Assembly: GCA_003135135.1 (NCBI GenBank)
Contig: PLDK01000049.1
Coordinates: 62,001 to 126,000, forward strand
Length of the DNA: 64,000 bases
Direction of reading: 5' to 3'
Source: Deltaproteobacteria bacterium
GTDB lineage: Bacteria > Desulfobacterota > Binatia > Binatales > Binataceae
Below, piece after piece: positions 8,238 to 17,572 of this stretch; position 1 is the first letter of the stretch, and every line of letters starts with the position of its first letter. The position numbers and the translations under genes were made by a program. A model generated the notes under the pieces. It searched no databases, was not told the origin of the DNA, and worked only from the letters and a program-made list of their open reading frames with translations.

Positions 8238-8858
8238 ATGGAATTAAACGCGAATCTGGTTAAAGAACTGCGCGAGAAGACCGGCGCCGGCATCATGGAT
8301 TGCAAGCGAGCGCTGGCGGAGACGGCCGGCAATCTCGAAAAGGCGGTCGTATGGCTGCGCGAGAAGGGAATCGCCGCGGCGGCGGGCCGCGCCGGCCGGG
8401 TCGCATCCGAAGGGTCGGTCGGTTCGTATATTCATGCAGGCGGCAAGCTTGGGGTGTTGATCGAAGTCAATTGCGAAACCGATTTCTGCGCCAAGTCGGA
8501 AGCGTTCCAGACGCTGGTGAAGGAACTCGGGATGCAGGTGGCAGCGGCCAATCCGCGCTGCGTGCGGCGCGCGGAGCTGTCGCCGGCGGTTGTCGAGCAG
8601 GAGCGGCAGATCTACGCGTCGCAGGCCGAGGGCAAGCCGGCGGCGGTCGTGACCAAGATCGTCGATGGCAAGATCGAGAAATTTTACAAGGAAGCCTGCC
8701 TGCTCGAGCAGGCTTACGTCCGCGATCCCAACAAGACTGTCAACGATCTGCTTGGCGAGGCCGCCATCCAGATGCGTGAGAAGATCGACGTGCGCCGTTT
8801 CGTGCGCTACCAATTGGGTGAGGCGCTCGACGGCAAGGCAATCACCACGGCCGCCTGA
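8238..8858 (+). CDS. tsf: Elongation factor Ts
   Basis: A 206-residue EF-Ts that recycles EF-Tu by nucleotide exchange. The N-terminal UBA-like domain ([20 protein letters not shown]) and the core motif [18 protein letters not shown] are intact. It is of the short type with one main dimerisation core, shorter than the enterobacterial form of about 283 residues. ATG 8238 has AGG 7 bases upstream and is preferred over the adjacent GTG at 8235. A spacer of about 100 bases without a gene separates it from rpsB. Confidence 0.97.
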   Translation: MELNANLVKELREKTGAGIMDCKRALAETAGNLEKAVVWLREKGIAAAAGRAGRVASEGSVGSYIHAGGKLGVLIEVNCETDFCAKSEAFQTLVKELGMQVAAANPRCVRRAELSPAVVEQERQIYASQAEGKPAAVVTKIVDGKIEKFYKEACLLEQAYVRDPNKTVNDLLGEAAIQMREKIDVRRFVRYQLGEALDGKAITTAA

Positions 8859-8883
8859 CGCGGGCGCATTTGCAGACGCGACG

Positions 8884-8919
8884 GGGCTTCAACGGGGGCT
8901 TCGACGGGAGCTTCGAGAG
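8884..8919 (+). repeat. Three 12-base tandem units in the tsf-pyrH gap
   Basis: GGGCTTCAACGG, GGGCTTCGACGG and GAGCTTCGAGAG (8884-8895, 8896-8907, 8908-8919) lie head to tail and end at the pyrH start codon. The last units supply the purine-rich ribosome site, so copy number could alter pyrH translation. Confidence 0.6.
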
Positions 8920-9669
8920 ATGGCTGAAGTTCAAAGTGGGTTGAACGGCAAGCCGCGCTTCAGCCGTATCCTGCTCAAGTTATCCGGCGAGGCGCTCGCT
9001 CCCGCGCACGGGTCGGGACTCGATCTCGACGCGCTGGCGGAGATTGCGCTCGAAATCAAGGAAGTGGCGGCGCTGGGCGTTCAGCTCGCGCTGGTAATCG
9101 GCGCCGGCAATTTTATCCGCGGCAGCGACTACGAGGCGCGCGGTATGGATCGTTCGACCGCCGACCAGATGGGGATGCTGGGGACGGTGATCAACGCGCT
9201 CGCGCTGCAAAACGCGCTCGAGCATACCGGCGTGGTCACGCGAGTCCTGTCCGCCATCGAGATGCAGGCGCTGTGCGAGCCTTACATCCGCCGCCGCGCC
9301 GTGCGCCATCTCGAAAAGGGCCGCGTGATCATATTCGCCGCCGGCACCGGCAATCCCTATTTCACCACCGACACGGCGGCGAGCCTGCGCGCGATGGAAA
9401 TCGGCGCGGAGGTCATCCTGAAGGCGAGCCATGCCGTGGACGGGGTTTACGATCGCGATCCGATGCGCGAACCGGGGGCAAAGCGCTTCGATCGGCTGAC
9501 TTATATCGAGGTGCTGCAGAAGAACCTGAAGGTGATGGACTCGACGGCGATCTCGATGTGCATGGATAATCGCCTGCCGATCATCGTGTTCAATCTGCGT
9601 AAAGCGGGTAATATAAGAAGGGCCGTGATGGGTGAGCAAATCGGGACCCGGGTGGAGAGCGCACCGTGA
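8920..9669 (+). CDS. pyrH: Uridylate kinase
   Basis: A 249-residue UMP kinase of the amino-acid-kinase fold, which phosphorylates UMP to [13 protein letters not shown] at the N terminus binds phosphate; [27 protein letters not shown] and [17 protein letters not shown] are family hallmarks, and the C-terminal part holds [22 protein letters not shown]. The ATG at 8920 gives the usual start shortly before the first strand. Its stop overlaps the frr start (GTGA), so the two are probably translationally coupled. Confidence 0.98.
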   Translation: MAEVQSGLNGKPRFSRILLKLSGEALAPAHGSGLDLDALAEIALEIKEVAALGVQLALVIGAGNFIRGSDYEARGMDRSTADQMGMLGTVINALALQNALEHTGVVTRVLSAIEMQALCEPYIRRRAVRHLEKGRVIIFAAGTGNPYFTTDTAASLRAMEIGAEVILKASHAVDGVYDRDPMREPGAKRFDRLTYIEVLQKNLKVMDSTAISMCMDNRLPIIVFNLRKAGNIRRAVMGEQIGTRVESAP

Positions 9670-10229
9670 GCATGCTTACCGACACAATCGAAGACGCGCG
9701 CAAGGAAATGGACAAGACCGTGGAAGCGTTTCGCCACGACCTCGGCCGCGTCCGCACCGGCCGCGCTTCAACCGCGCTGGTCGAAAATCTGCAGGTAAAT
9801 TACTACGGCGCGAAGACTCCGCTGCGGCAATTGGCCGGGTTGTCGGCGCCCGAGCCGCGCTTGATAGTGATCACGCCATACGACAAGGGCGCGATGCACG
9901 AGATTGAAAAAGCGATCCAGACTTCCGATCTTGGCCTGATGCCGATGAACGACGGCAAGTTGATCCGGATTCCGATCCCCGAGCTGACCGAGGAGCGCCG
10001 CAAGGACCTGGTGAAACACGTCCGCAAAATAGGCGAGGAATTCCGCGTCGGCATCCGCAACCATCGCCGCGACGCCAACGACATGCTCAAGGAAATGCAC
10101 AAGGAAAAGCAGGCCACCGAGGACGAGATGCGAACGGGCGAGGCCAAGGTGCAGCAGTACACGACCGAGTTCATCGAGAAAATCGACAAAGTGCTGACCG
10201 CCAAAGAAGCGGAAATCATGGAGGTCTGA
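9666..10229 (+). CDS. frr: Ribosome recycling factor
   Basis: A 187-residue protein of normal RRF length. Together with EF-G it splits post-termination ribosomes. The long three-helix domain ([25 protein letters not shown] at the N terminus, [30 protein letters not shown] in the C-terminal half) and the [24 protein letters not shown] domain are intact. The GTG at 9666 overlaps the pyrH stop; ATG 9672 is an alternative start. Confidence 0.97.
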   Translation: MSMLTDTIEDARKEMDKTVEAFRHDLGRVRTGRASTALVENLQVNYYGAKTPLRQLAGLSAPEPRLIVITPYDKGAMHEIEKAIQTSDLGLMPMNDGKLIRIPIPELTEERRKDLVKHVRKIGEEFRVGIRNHRRDANDMLKEMHKEKQATEDEMRTGEAKVQQYTTEFIEKIDKVLTAKEAEIMEV

Positions 10230-10276
10230 GCTCGCCCGTTTACGGCGCGTGAGCTTCGGTGAAACTTTAACCCCAA

Positions 10277-11062
10277 GTGGCCATCTCACTACCACTGAGC
10301 GATTTCCCCAACCTGTCTTTGGATCCATCGCGGATGCCGCGCCACGTGGCGATCGTGATGGACGGCAACGGCCGCTGGGCGAATCGGCGCGGGCTCTCGC
10401 GTCACGAGGGCCATCGGCGCGGCAAGGATTCGGTGCGCGCGGTCGTCGATGCGGCGCGCGAACTCGGCATCCCGTACCTCACGCTGTACGCATTTTCGAG
10501 CGAGAACTGGGGCCGGCCGAGCACTGAAGTCAGTTTCCTGATGCAGCTGTTCCATCGCTATCTCATCACCGAAACCAAGCGCCTGATGAAACGCGACATC
10601 CGCGTGGTGGCTCTGGGAGACACCGAGCGGTTACCGCCGCGGGTGCGCGAGGCATTGGCCGAGACCGTCGAGGCGACGCGCGAAAATCGCACGATGACGG
10701 TGGCGTTGGCGTTGTCGTACGGCGGGCGCCAGGACATCGTGAACGCGGCGCGAGCGATCGGGCGCGCAGTGGCGCAAGGCGCGATTTCAGCCGATCAAAT
10801 CGACGAGCAGATGCTGGCGCGCGCACTGACTACCAGCGGGCTTCCCGATCCCGACCTGCTGATTCGAACCTCGGGAGAACTGCGAATCTCCAATTTTTTT
10901 CTCTTTCAACTCGCCTACACCGAACTTTATTTCACCGACACTCTGTGGCCGGATTTCCGCGAGCGCGAATTCCTGAGCGCGATCGCCGCCTACCAGCTTC
11001 GCGAACGCCGCTTCGGCGCGATCTCGAACGGCTCCGACACCCGGCTGCGTGCTCAGAACTAG
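10277..11062 (+). CDS. uppS: Isoprenyl transferase (undecaprenyl diphosphate synthase)
   Basis: A 261-residue cis-prenyltransferase that makes the C55 lipid carrier for peptidoglycan and other envelope glycans. HVAIVMDGNGRWA holds the catalytic Asp and pyrophosphate-binding residues; LTLYAFSSENWGRP and LIRTSGELRISNFFLFQLAYTE are diagnostic. The start is GTG 10277; the first conserved Met is MPRHVAIVMD. It overlaps cdsA by 14 bases, suggesting coupled expression of carrier-lipid and phospholipid genes. Confidence 0.97.
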   Translation: MAISLPLSDFPNLSLDPSRMPRHVAIVMDGNGRWANRRGLSRHEGHRRGKDSVRAVVDAARELGIPYLTLYAFSSENWGRPSTEVSFLMQLFHRYLITETKRLMKRDIRVVALGDTERLPPRVREALAETVEATRENRTMTVALALSYGGRQDIVNAARAIGRAVAQGAISADQIDEQMLARALTTSGLPDPDLLIRTSGELRISNFFLFQLAYTELYFTDTLWPDFREREFLSAIAAYQLRERRFGAISNGSDTRLRAQN

Positions 11063-11834
11063 GCTCCTGACAGCGGCGGTCCTGCTGCCCGCGGTGGGCG
11101 CGCTGGTAGTTTTCGCGCCGGGCTGGTTCTTCACGATTTTTATCGCGATCGCCGCAATCTGGGGATTCTATGAAGTCGCCGCGATGACCGGCGCGCTGCA
11201 CATCGTCGCGATACCGCTGTTCGCCGTCGTCGGTGGCGTGCCGTTGTTCGGGCTTCTCTACGGCGGCGACGTGGGATGGCTGGTGCCGGTGCTGGTAATC
11301 CTCATGATGCTTGCGCTGGTGGCGCGAGTCGCTGTTGCCGGCGGCGCCGGAGCATCCAGAGGCCCGCGACTGGTCTTCATTGGCGCGGCGTACGTCGGAG
11401 TTCTGTTCCCTTACTTCGCACTACTGCGCAACGGTCCCGGCGGCATCGAGATGCTGCTGCTGGTCATCTTGCTGGTGGTAGTGAGCGACAGCGGCGCATA
11501 CTTTGCCGGGATGTATCTGGGACGGACGAAGCTTGCGCCCAACGTCAGCCCAAAAAAGACGGTCGAAGGCGCGGCGGGCGGCTTGATCGCGACGATGGCG
11601 GCCGGTTTGTTGCTGTTTGAGATACGCGGCGGGTCGTGGGATACAGGCCCTGTCCTGCTATTTTCGGCTATGATTTCCCTTCTCGCGCAGCTTGGAGATC
11701 TGGCCGGCTCGGCATTAAAGCGCGCCGCGGGAGTCAAGGACTCGGGCTGGATTTTCCCGGGGCACGGCGGTCTGCTCGATCGAACTTGTTCGCTAGTCTT
11801 CGCGGTGGTTTTCGCTTACTATTGGTCTCATTGA
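11049..11834 (+). CDS. cdsA: Phosphatidate cytidylyltransferase
   Basis: A 261-residue multi-pass inner-membrane enzyme that makes CDP-diacylglycerol from CTP and phosphatidate, feeding pssA and psd elsewhere in the window. About seven hydrophobic segments are visible. The C-terminal signature SALKRAAGVKDSGWIFPGHG is clear, but the end reads LLDRTCS where the family has LDR-x-DS: Cys247 stands in place of an Asp that is otherwise nearly invariant. The start is GTG 11049 inside uppS. The dxr gene that often follows cdsA is absent; rseP comes next. Confidence 0.93.
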   Translation: MLRTRLLTAAVLLPAVGALVVFAPGWFFTIFIAIAAIWGFYEVAAMTGALHIVAIPLFAVVGGVPLFGLLYGGDVGWLVPVLVILMMLALVARVAVAGGAGASRGPRLVFIGAAYVGVLFPYFALLRNGPGGIEMLLLVILLVVVSDSGAYFAGMYLGRTKLAPNVSPKKTVEGAAGGLIATMAAGLLLFEIRGGSWDTGPVLLFSAMISLLAQLGDLAGSALKRAAGVKDSGWIFPGHGGLLDRTCSLVFAVVFAYYWSH

Positions 11835-11894
11835 TGCGGCTTTGGGAGCCGCATTTTCAGCCTCTCCGCATAAGTACTCCCGGGTAGAAACTGA

Positions 11895-13247
11895 ATGATA
11901 CCGTCGATTTTATACGCAGCACTGGTCTTCGCAGTGTTGGTGGTCGTGCACGAGGCGGGACATTTCGCGATGGCGAAGAAGGTCGGCGTCCGCGTGCTGC
12001 GATTCTCGATCGGCTACCCGCCAAAAGTATTTGGATTGCGGCGCGGCGAAACCGAGTACTCGATCGGCGCGACTCCATTCGGCGGCTATGTCCGAATGCT
12101 GGGCGATGAAGTCGGCGAGGAACCCAAGCCTGAAGAACTCACGTTGTATCTTCACGAAATCGGCCTCGACCTGATTGGCGCGGCGCGCAAGCGCGGCGTG
12201 CTTCAAGCCGGGGGCGAATTCGATGAGAACGTGCGCTTGATTGCCGATCGCCTGGGCGAGTCGGGCGCCGGCGTTGCGCACGCCGTCATCGGGCGCGAGC
12301 TCAAGCCCGACGAGGCGCTCCTGCTCGACGAGGTGCGCCGCCAGCCCAAAGTTGACGACGCGATCAAATCGCTGTCGGAACATCCTCCCACCAAGCTGGT
12401 CGAGGCGTACTGCGCGCGGGCGTTCCCGACTCAGCCGCTCGGCAAGCGCGTTCTGATCGTGCTGGCGGGACCGCTGGCGAATCTTATCTTCGCGCCGATT
12501 CTGCTCACACTTATTTTTATGACCGGCGTGCCGGAGTTGTTGCCGATCGTCGGCAAGACCACCAACAATCTCCCGGCGGCCAAGGCCGGACTGCTCAGCG
12601 GCGACCGGATTGTCACGGTTGACGGCCGGCCGATGGGGTCCTGGACCGATTTCTCTAAGACGGTGAAGGCCGGAGACGGCTCTCCGATCAGGCTGGAAAT
12701 TGATCGGCAGCAAAAGGGCGGCTCCGCGCGCAGCACGATTGTCGTCAAGCCGACCCGGCTCGACCAGAAGACCATTTACGGCACCAACGCGACCACCTGG
12801 GTAATCGGAGTGCAGCCGCGCGGCGACGAGATAACCAAGCGGTACGGTCCGTTCGGCGCGGTGAAAGAAGCGGGCAAAACCTCGGTCGAGATGACCGTCC
12901 AGATGGTGGTCGGAATCGCCAGTATCTTCAGCGGCAGCACTCCCGTGCGCGAGGCGCTCGGCGGACCGATAATGATCGCGCAGATGGCCGGCAAGGAGGC
13001 GCGCGAGGGATTCGCGAACCTCGCGATGTTCACCGTGATGCTGAGCCTCGAGCTCGGCATCATAAATCTGCTGCCGGTGCCGCTGCTCGACGGAGGACAC
13101 CTGCTGTTCTTCGCCTTCGAGGGCGTAAAGGGCAAGCCGCTCGAACTTCGCTACCGGGAGGCGATGCTCCAGGTGGGGCTGTTCTTGCTCGTAGCACTGA
13201 TGGCGTTCGTAATTTTCAATGACATCTCGCGTATTGTGCAGGGTTAA
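11895..13247 (+). CDS. rseP: RseP-type site-2 intramembrane metalloprotease
   Basis: A 450-residue M50 protease that cleaves transmembrane anti-sigma factors and signal-peptide remnants. The zinc motif HEAGH lies at residues 19-23 in the first membrane segment, one PDZ domain spans about 220-290, and the second metal-ligand motif is in NLLPVPLLDGGHLLFFAFE. An unusual charged insert of about 95 residues (roughly 76-172, between MLGDEVGEEP and RAFPTQPLGKR) separates the first membrane segment from the next. In typical homologues only about 15-20 residues stand there. Confidence 0.93.
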   Translation: MIPSILYAALVFAVLVVVHEAGHFAMAKKVGVRVLRFSIGYPPKVFGLRRGETEYSIGATPFGGYVRMLGDEVGEEPKPEELTLYLHEIGLDLIGAARKRGVLQAGGEFDENVRLIADRLGESGAGVAHAVIGRELKPDEALLLDEVRRQPKVDDAIKSLSEHPPTKLVEAYCARAFPTQPLGKRVLIVLAGPLANLIFAPILLTLIFMTGVPELLPIVGKTTNNLPAAKAGLLSGDRIVTVDGRPMGSWTDFSKTVKAGDGSPIRLEIDRQQKGGSARSTIVVKPTRLDQKTIYGTNATTWVIGVQPRGDEITKRYGPFGAVKEAGKTSVEMTVQMVVGIASIFSGSTPVREALGGPIMIAQMAGKEAREGFANLAMFTVMLSLELGIINLLPVPLLDGGHLLFFAFEGVKGKPLELRYREAMLQVGLFLLVALMAFVIFNDISRIVQG

Positions 13248-14040
13248 CCGGCTGCTCGAACAGACGGCCGCGACGCGCCCGGTCCTGGGACTCGACACCT
13301 CCACTCCAATCGCAAGCCTTGCGGTAATTGCACACGGGACGGTCGCCGCGTCAGTGGCGCGGCCCGTCACCTCGCATGGCGCCGCATTGCCAGGCGCCGT
13401 CGCCGAACTTCTGAGCGCGGCGGGACTGGCGATTGGCAGCCTCGGCGCAATCGCGGTCGGGACCGGGCCCGGATCGTTCACGGGACTTCGCATCGGGCTG
13501 AGCTACGCCAAGGGAATCGCGATGGCGTCGCGATGTGAGCTGGTCGGCGTGCCCAGTTTCGACGCGATGGCATTAGCTGCGCTGGAGCGCAACAATACCG
13601 ATCCAGGACGGCTGGTCTGCGTGGTTGTGGACGCTCGAAAAAGCGAAGTTTACGCGGCCCTTTACCGGGTCGTGGCCGATGGGCTAGAAAAATTGTCAGA
13701 GGAACTGGTAATCGCGCTGGACCGCCTGGCATCGCGCATCACCGAGGACGTCATGTTCGTCGGTGACCAAAGAGCGAAGGAAGCGGCGGCCCTTGTGGAA
13801 TCGCAGGGCCATAGGGTGACGCTTTCCGAAACAGGGATGCTCGATTTGCGCGGAGTTTGCGCCGCGGCGATTGGCGGGGCGCGGTTTGCCCGTGGTGAAA
13901 CGGATCGCGCGGCTTCGCTGGAGCCGCTATATATCAGAACGCCGGAGGCCACGTTCAAGCCCACTAAGCAAAATCCGGCGGGCATAGGCACGGAGGGCGT
14001 ATGGAGCATCGAGAGGAAGAACTCATTCGGCAGCATCTGA
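13219..14040 (+). CDS. tsaB: tRNA threonylcarbamoyladenosine biosynthesis protein TsaB
   Basis: A 273-residue ASKHA-fold protein that forms a heterodimer with TsaD for t6A37 modification of ANN-decoding tRNAs. VLGLDTSTPIASLAVI begins the fold and the GTGPGSFTGLRIGLSYAKGIA motif is diagnostic. A PxF-type region and VVVDARKSEVYAALY follow. The N terminus is about 20 residues longer than usual if ATG 13219 is used, which overlaps rseP by 29 bases. TTG 13234 is an alternative. tsaD is not in the window. Confidence 0.93.
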   Translation: MTSRVLCRVNRLLEQTAATRPVLGLDTSTPIASLAVIAHGTVAASVARPVTSHGAALPGAVAELLSAAGLAIGSLGAIAVGTGPGSFTGLRIGLSYAKGIAMASRCELVGVPSFDAMALAALERNNTDPGRLVCVVVDARKSEVYAALYRVVADGLEKLSEELVIALDRLASRITEDVMFVGDQRAKEAAALVESQGHRVTLSETGMLDLRGVCAAAIGGARFARGETDRAASLEPLYIRTPEATFKPTKQNPAGIGTEGVWSIERKNSFGSI

Positions 14041-14231
14041 ACCATGACGAGGAACTGAGAAGCCTCTACACGGAGCATCAAGAGCTGAAACAAAAGCTCG
14101 AAGTTTTCAGAAACAAGCTTTACCTGACCAACGAAGAGGAAATCGAAGAAAAGCGGATCCAGAAGCTTAAGCTCGCCTCGAAAGACCGCATGATGGCGAT
14201 TCTCGGCCGCTATCAACAAGAGGCTCGCTGA
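14001..14231 (+). CDS. DUF465 (YdcH-like) small helical protein
   Basis: A 76-residue highly charged helical protein: HREEELIRQHLNHDEELRSLY, HQELKQKLEVFRNK, then EEIEEKRIQKLKLASKDRMMAIL. This fits the DUF465 family (pattern L-x8-D-x-E-I-x-R followed by K-x2-L-K-D-x-I). Function is unknown. GGAGG sits upstream of ATG 14001, which lies inside the end of tsaB, so the two are overlapping and probably coupled. Confidence 0.85.
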   Translation: MEHREEELIRQHLNHDEELRSLYTEHQELKQKLEVFRNKLYLTNEEEIEEKRIQKLKLASKDRMMAILGRYQQEAR

Positions 14232-14270
14232 CGCCGCAGGCCCGGGCCATGAGCGCGCGCACTCCACCCC

Positions 14271-14801
14271 ATGACAAGTCATACAATATCGGTTCTGGTA
14301 GAAAACGAATTCGGCGTGCTCGCACGCGTGGCCGGACTGTTTTCGGGCCGCGGCTTTAACATCGAGTCACTGACCGTCAACGAGGACCCGCTCGATCCGA
14401 CGGTGTCGCGGATTGTGCTGGTGACCGTTGGCGACGATCAGATCGTCGAGCAGATCAACAAGCAGCTCAACAAGCTCGTCTCCGTCATCAAGATAGCCGA
14501 CTTCAAGGACGTCGATACGATCGAGCGCGAGATGGTGATCGTCAAAGTCGCGGTGGACGACCGCACGCGCTCCGAGCTCGACTCGATCGTAGCCGCGTTT
14601 CGCGCCCATGTAATCGACATCGGCCCGCGCGCAATCACCGTCGAGCTGACCGGCGACTCCGAAAAGATCAAGGCCTTCATCGCGATCGTGCGCCCGCTCG
14701 GAATCAAGGAAGTCGTCCGTTCGGGCAAAGTCGCGATGGCGCGCGCGGTCCAGCTGAGCCACGATAATCATCAAAGTCGCCGAGCACGCGAAGCTGAATA
14801 A
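14271..14801 (+). CDS. ilvN: Acetolactate synthase small (regulatory) subunit
   Basis: A 176-residue regulatory subunit (IlvN/IlvH type) with an N-terminal ACT domain (TISVLVENEFGVLARVAGLFSGRGFNIESLTV) that binds valine and mediates feedback, then the C-terminal domain (REMVIVKVAVDDRTRSELDSIV). It activates the catalytic IlvB subunit, which is not encoded in this window. ilvC follows directly. The last 20 residues are basic and variable. Confidence 0.96.
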   Translation: MTSHTISVLVENEFGVLARVAGLFSGRGFNIESLTVNEDPLDPTVSRIVLVTVGDDQIVEQINKQLNKLVSVIKIADFKDVDTIEREMVIVKVAVDDRTRSELDSIVAAFRAHVIDIGPRAITVELTGDSEKIKAFIAIVRPLGIKEVVRSGKVAMARAVQLSHDNHQSRRAREAE

Positions 14802-14834
14802 CCTGACAGCGAGAAAATTCGGGAGAGCATTCAA

Positions 14835-15851
14835 ATGAAGGTATATTACGACCGCGACGCGGACTTGTCCGCGCTCAAAGGCAAGAAGATCGCGGTCATT
14901 GGCTTTGGAAGCCAGGGACATGCGCACGCACTCAACCTGCGCGACAGCGGGATGGACGTATGCGTCGGGCTGAGCGCAAGCTCGCCGTCGCGCGAAAAAG
15001 CCAAAAAGCAGGGCCTGCCGGTGTTCGACACCGCCGAGGCCGCCAAGCGCGCCGACGTGATCATGATGCTGGTGCCCGACGAGATGGGCTCGGAGATTTA
15101 TGAGGCCGAGATTGCCCCGCATCTCACCAAGGGCAAGTACCTGGCCTTCGGTCACGGCTTCAACATCCATTTCAAATTCATCAAGCCGCCCGCCGACGTC
15201 AATGTCTTCATGATCGCGCCCAAGGGACCCGGTCATCTCGTGCGCTCCGAGTACACCAAGGGCCGCGGCGTGCCGTGCCTGCTCGCCGTGCAACAGGATC
15301 CGTCGGGCGACACTACCAAGGTCGGGCTCGCCTACGGCAGCGCGATCGGCGGCGGCCGCGCGGCGATTATCGAAACCTCGTTCAAGGAAGAAACCGAAAC
15401 CGACCTGTTCGGCGAGCAATCCGTCCTGTGTGGCGGACTCACCGAACTCATCCGCGCCGGCTACGAGACGCTGGTCGAGGCCGGCTACGCGCCCGAGATG
15501 GCGTACTTCGAGTGCCTGCATGAAGTGAAGCTGATCGTGGACCTGATCTACGAGGGCGGAATCTCGAACATGCGCTATTCGATCAGCAACACCGCCGAGT
15601 ACGGCGACATGACGCGCGGCAAGAAAGTGGTGGGCGCTGCGTCGCGCGAAGCAATGAAACAGATCCTGGCCGACATCCAGTCCGGCAAGTTCGCCAACGA
15701 ATGGATCGCCGACTACAAAGCGGGGCTGCCGCGTTTCCGCGAACTGCGCAAGGAAGCCGCGGCGCATCCGGTCGAAGAAGTCGGACGCAAGCTGCGCGCG
15801 TTCATGCCGTGGCTCGCGAGCGATCGGCTGGTCGATAAGTCGAAGAACTGA
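14835..15851 (+). CDS. ilvC: Ketol-acid reductoisomerase, class I
   Basis: A 338-residue enzyme that converts acetolactate or acetohydroxybutyrate to dihydroxy acids in valine, isoleucine and leucine synthesis. The Rossmann motif is [19 protein letters not shown] and the cofactor loop reads [14 protein letters not shown], consistent with NADPH use. [10 protein letters not shown] and [19 protein letters not shown] carry the Mg-binding acids. GGGAG precedes the ATG. It forms an operon-like pair with ilvN. Confidence 0.98.
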   Translation: MKVYYDRDADLSALKGKKIAVIGFGSQGHAHALNLRDSGMDVCVGLSASSPSREKAKKQGLPVFDTAEAAKRADVIMMLVPDEMGSEIYEAEIAPHLTKGKYLAFGHGFNIHFKFIKPPADVNVFMIAPKGPGHLVRSEYTKGRGVPCLLAVQQDPSGDTTKVGLAYGSAIGGGRAAIIETSFKEETETDLFGEQSVLCGGLTELIRAGYETLVEAGYAPEMAYFECLHEVKLIVDLIYEGGISNMRYSISNTAEYGDMTRGKKVVGAASREAMKQILADIQSGKFANEWIADYKAGLPRFRELRKEAAAHPVEEVGRKLRAFMPWLASDRLVDKSKN

Positions 15852-15857
15852 ACCGCC

Positions 15858-16556
15858 GTGGCAGGCGAGACTGACAGCGGGCGCCCGGCGCCGGGCGCCG
15901 TTCTCGCGCGCATCGCAGGCGCGATCGGAATAGCTGCCGAAGGCGTGGCGCTGTCGCTCGGATTGGCGGTAGTTGGAATCATACTCATTGCGCTGGGCCT
16001 CAAGTCGATGGGTGCGATCCTGGTACTGGTCGCAATCCCGATTGCGCTTTTCTTTCGCGATCCCGATCGCTATCCGGCGCGTACCGAAAACGTGGTGATT
16101 TCAGGCGCCGACGGCAAAATCACAGACATTTCCGACGTATCCTTTCCAGGCTCGACGGGCCGGCTGTGCCATCGGGTGTCGGTGTTCATGTCGCCGCTCA
16201 ACGTCCACGTGAACCGCGCGCCGGTCGGCGGCGAGGTAACGATAGTCGAGCACACCGCGGGCGAGTTCCGCGCCGCGTTTCGCGACGACGCCAGCGAGCA
16301 CAATGAACGCAATCTGATTGCGATGACCGACGCGTCGGGCCGCATGTTCGCAATGATGCAGGTGGCCGGATATCTCGCCCGGCGAATTGTTTGCCGGCTC
16401 CGCGCGCGTGATAGAATACAGGCGGGTCAGCGGATAGGGCTTATCATGTTCGGAAGCCGCGTCGATCATTTTTTTCCGTCCGAGTACCGGGTCACGGTGT
16501 CGTTGGGACAACGCGTGCGCGCCGGAGAATCCATTATCGGAGCAATCGAGCAATGA
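15858..16556 (+). CDS. psd: Phosphatidylserine decarboxylase
   Basis: A 232-residue short-type Psd with N-terminal membrane segments (around residues 15-60) and a core of SGADGKITDISDV, HRVSVFMSPLNVHVNRAPV and LIMFGSRVDHFFP. The FGS sequence is the self-cleavage site where Ser becomes the pyruvoyl cofactor. It converts phosphatidylserine to phosphatidylethanolamine. The start is GTG 15858, 7 bases after ilvC. Its stop overlaps the pssA start (ATGA), so synthesis and decarboxylation of phosphatidylserine are coupled. Confidence 0.95.
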   Translation: MAGETDSGRPAPGAVLARIAGAIGIAAEGVALSLGLAVVGIILIALGLKSMGAILVLVAIPIALFFRDPDRYPARTENVVISGADGKITDISDVSFPGSTGRLCHRVSVFMSPLNVHVNRAPVGGEVTIVEHTAGEFRAAFRDDASEHNERNLIAMTDASGRMFAMMQVAGYLARRIVCRLRARDRIQAGQRIGLIMFGSRVDHFFPSEYRVTVSLGQRVRAGESIIGAIEQ

Positions 16557-17482
16557 GCCGCAATTCCCGCCGCTCGCGCGAAGAGCGCGCCCGGATGGAG
16601 CTCTATTCGGGTCAGGGCCGCGAGCCGGGGCTCAAAACGGAAGGCCCGCTGCGCCGCGGCGTGTTCCTGCTGCCCGCGACGATCACGTCGATCGGCCTGC
16701 TGTCGGGCTTCTACTCGATGGTCTCCGCGGTGAGCGGGCACTTCGAGGTGGCCGCCGTGATGATCGTGATCGCGTTCGTGTGCGACGGACTCGACGGGCG
16801 CATCGCTCGCGCGTCGCGCACCTCGAGCCAGTTCGGCGTCGAGTATGACAGCCTCTCCGACGTAGTCGCCTTCGGCGTCGCACCCGCGATGCTGACTTAT
16901 TCGTGGGCGCTGAAACCGATCGGTTCGCTCGGAATCGGCGTCAGTGGACTGTTCGTGCTGTGCTCGGCGTTGCGCCTGGCGCGCTTCAACGTACAGACCG
17001 CGACGGCGGACAAGAGCCGTTTCGTCGGCCTGCCGGTGCCCGGCGCAGCCATGATGATCTCCGGGCTCGCTCTGGCCTACAGCTACTTCGAATTCGATTC
17101 GCCGCGCACGCTGTGCACGTTCATGGTGCCGATCACACTCGCACTCGGCGGCCTGATGATCTCGCGTGTGCCCTACCCCAGCTTCAAGGCGGTCAAGCTT
17201 GAAAAACGCGCGCAGGTCGAACTGGTGATCACGATGATGGTGTTCGCCGCGATGCTGTTCGCGATGCCGCAGCTCACCGCCTTCTTGCTCTCGACCGCGT
17301 ACGTGCTGTCGGGTCCCGCGCTGATGCTGCGCGGCGAACGGCTGAGCGCCAAAGTATCGGTGCTGCGCCCGGTCGCGCCCGTCTCCAGCCCCAACGACAA
17401 GTCCCATGACGCCACCGGGACCGCGCGGGCATCCGAGCCCGCCCCAGGCGCCAGCGGCCTCCGCGAGCATCCACGCGTGTAA
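16553..17482 (+). CDS. pssA: CDP-diacylglycerol-serine O-phosphatidyltransferase
   Basis: A 309-residue membrane enzyme making phosphatidylserine. The CDP-alcohol phosphotransferase motif D-G-x2-A-R-x8-G-x3-D-x3-D is complete (CDGLDGRIARASRTSSQFGV followed by EYDSLSD). About eight membrane segments follow a basic cytoplasmic N terminus with many Arg residues. The C-terminal 45 residues are hydrophilic and variable. It shares a four-base overlap with psd. Confidence 0.96.
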   Translation: MSRNSRRSREERARMELYSGQGREPGLKTEGPLRRGVFLLPATITSIGLLSGFYSMVSAVSGHFEVAAVMIVIAFVCDGLDGRIARASRTSSQFGVEYDSLSDVVAFGVAPAMLTYSWALKPIGSLGIGVSGLFVLCSALRLARFNVQTATADKSRFVGLPVPGAAMMISGLALAYSYFEFDSPRTLCTFMVPITLALGGLMISRVPYPSFKAVKLEKRAQVELVITMMVFAAMLFAMPQLTAFLLSTAYVLSGPALMLRGERLSAKVSVLRPVAPVSSPNDKSHDATGTARASEPAPGASGLREHPRV

Positions 17483-17533
17483 GGTAGTGCGCTTGCCGGG
17501 CACGACCCGTCCTTTGCGGCATCGACGGCCGCC

Positions 17534-17563
17534 TTGACTGACGTCTCCGCCGCCGCTTAGAAT
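17534..17563 (+). promoter_or_regulatory. Promoter of the leuA leader
   Basis: TTGACT (17534-17539) and TAGAAT (17558-17563) are separated by 18 bases and each match the sigma-70 consensus at 5 of 6 positions. Transcription would start near 17570, only a few bases before the leader peptide ATG at 17573, which suggests a leaderless or nearly leaderless mRNA start. Confidence 0.7.
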
Positions 17564-17572
17564 CCATACACT

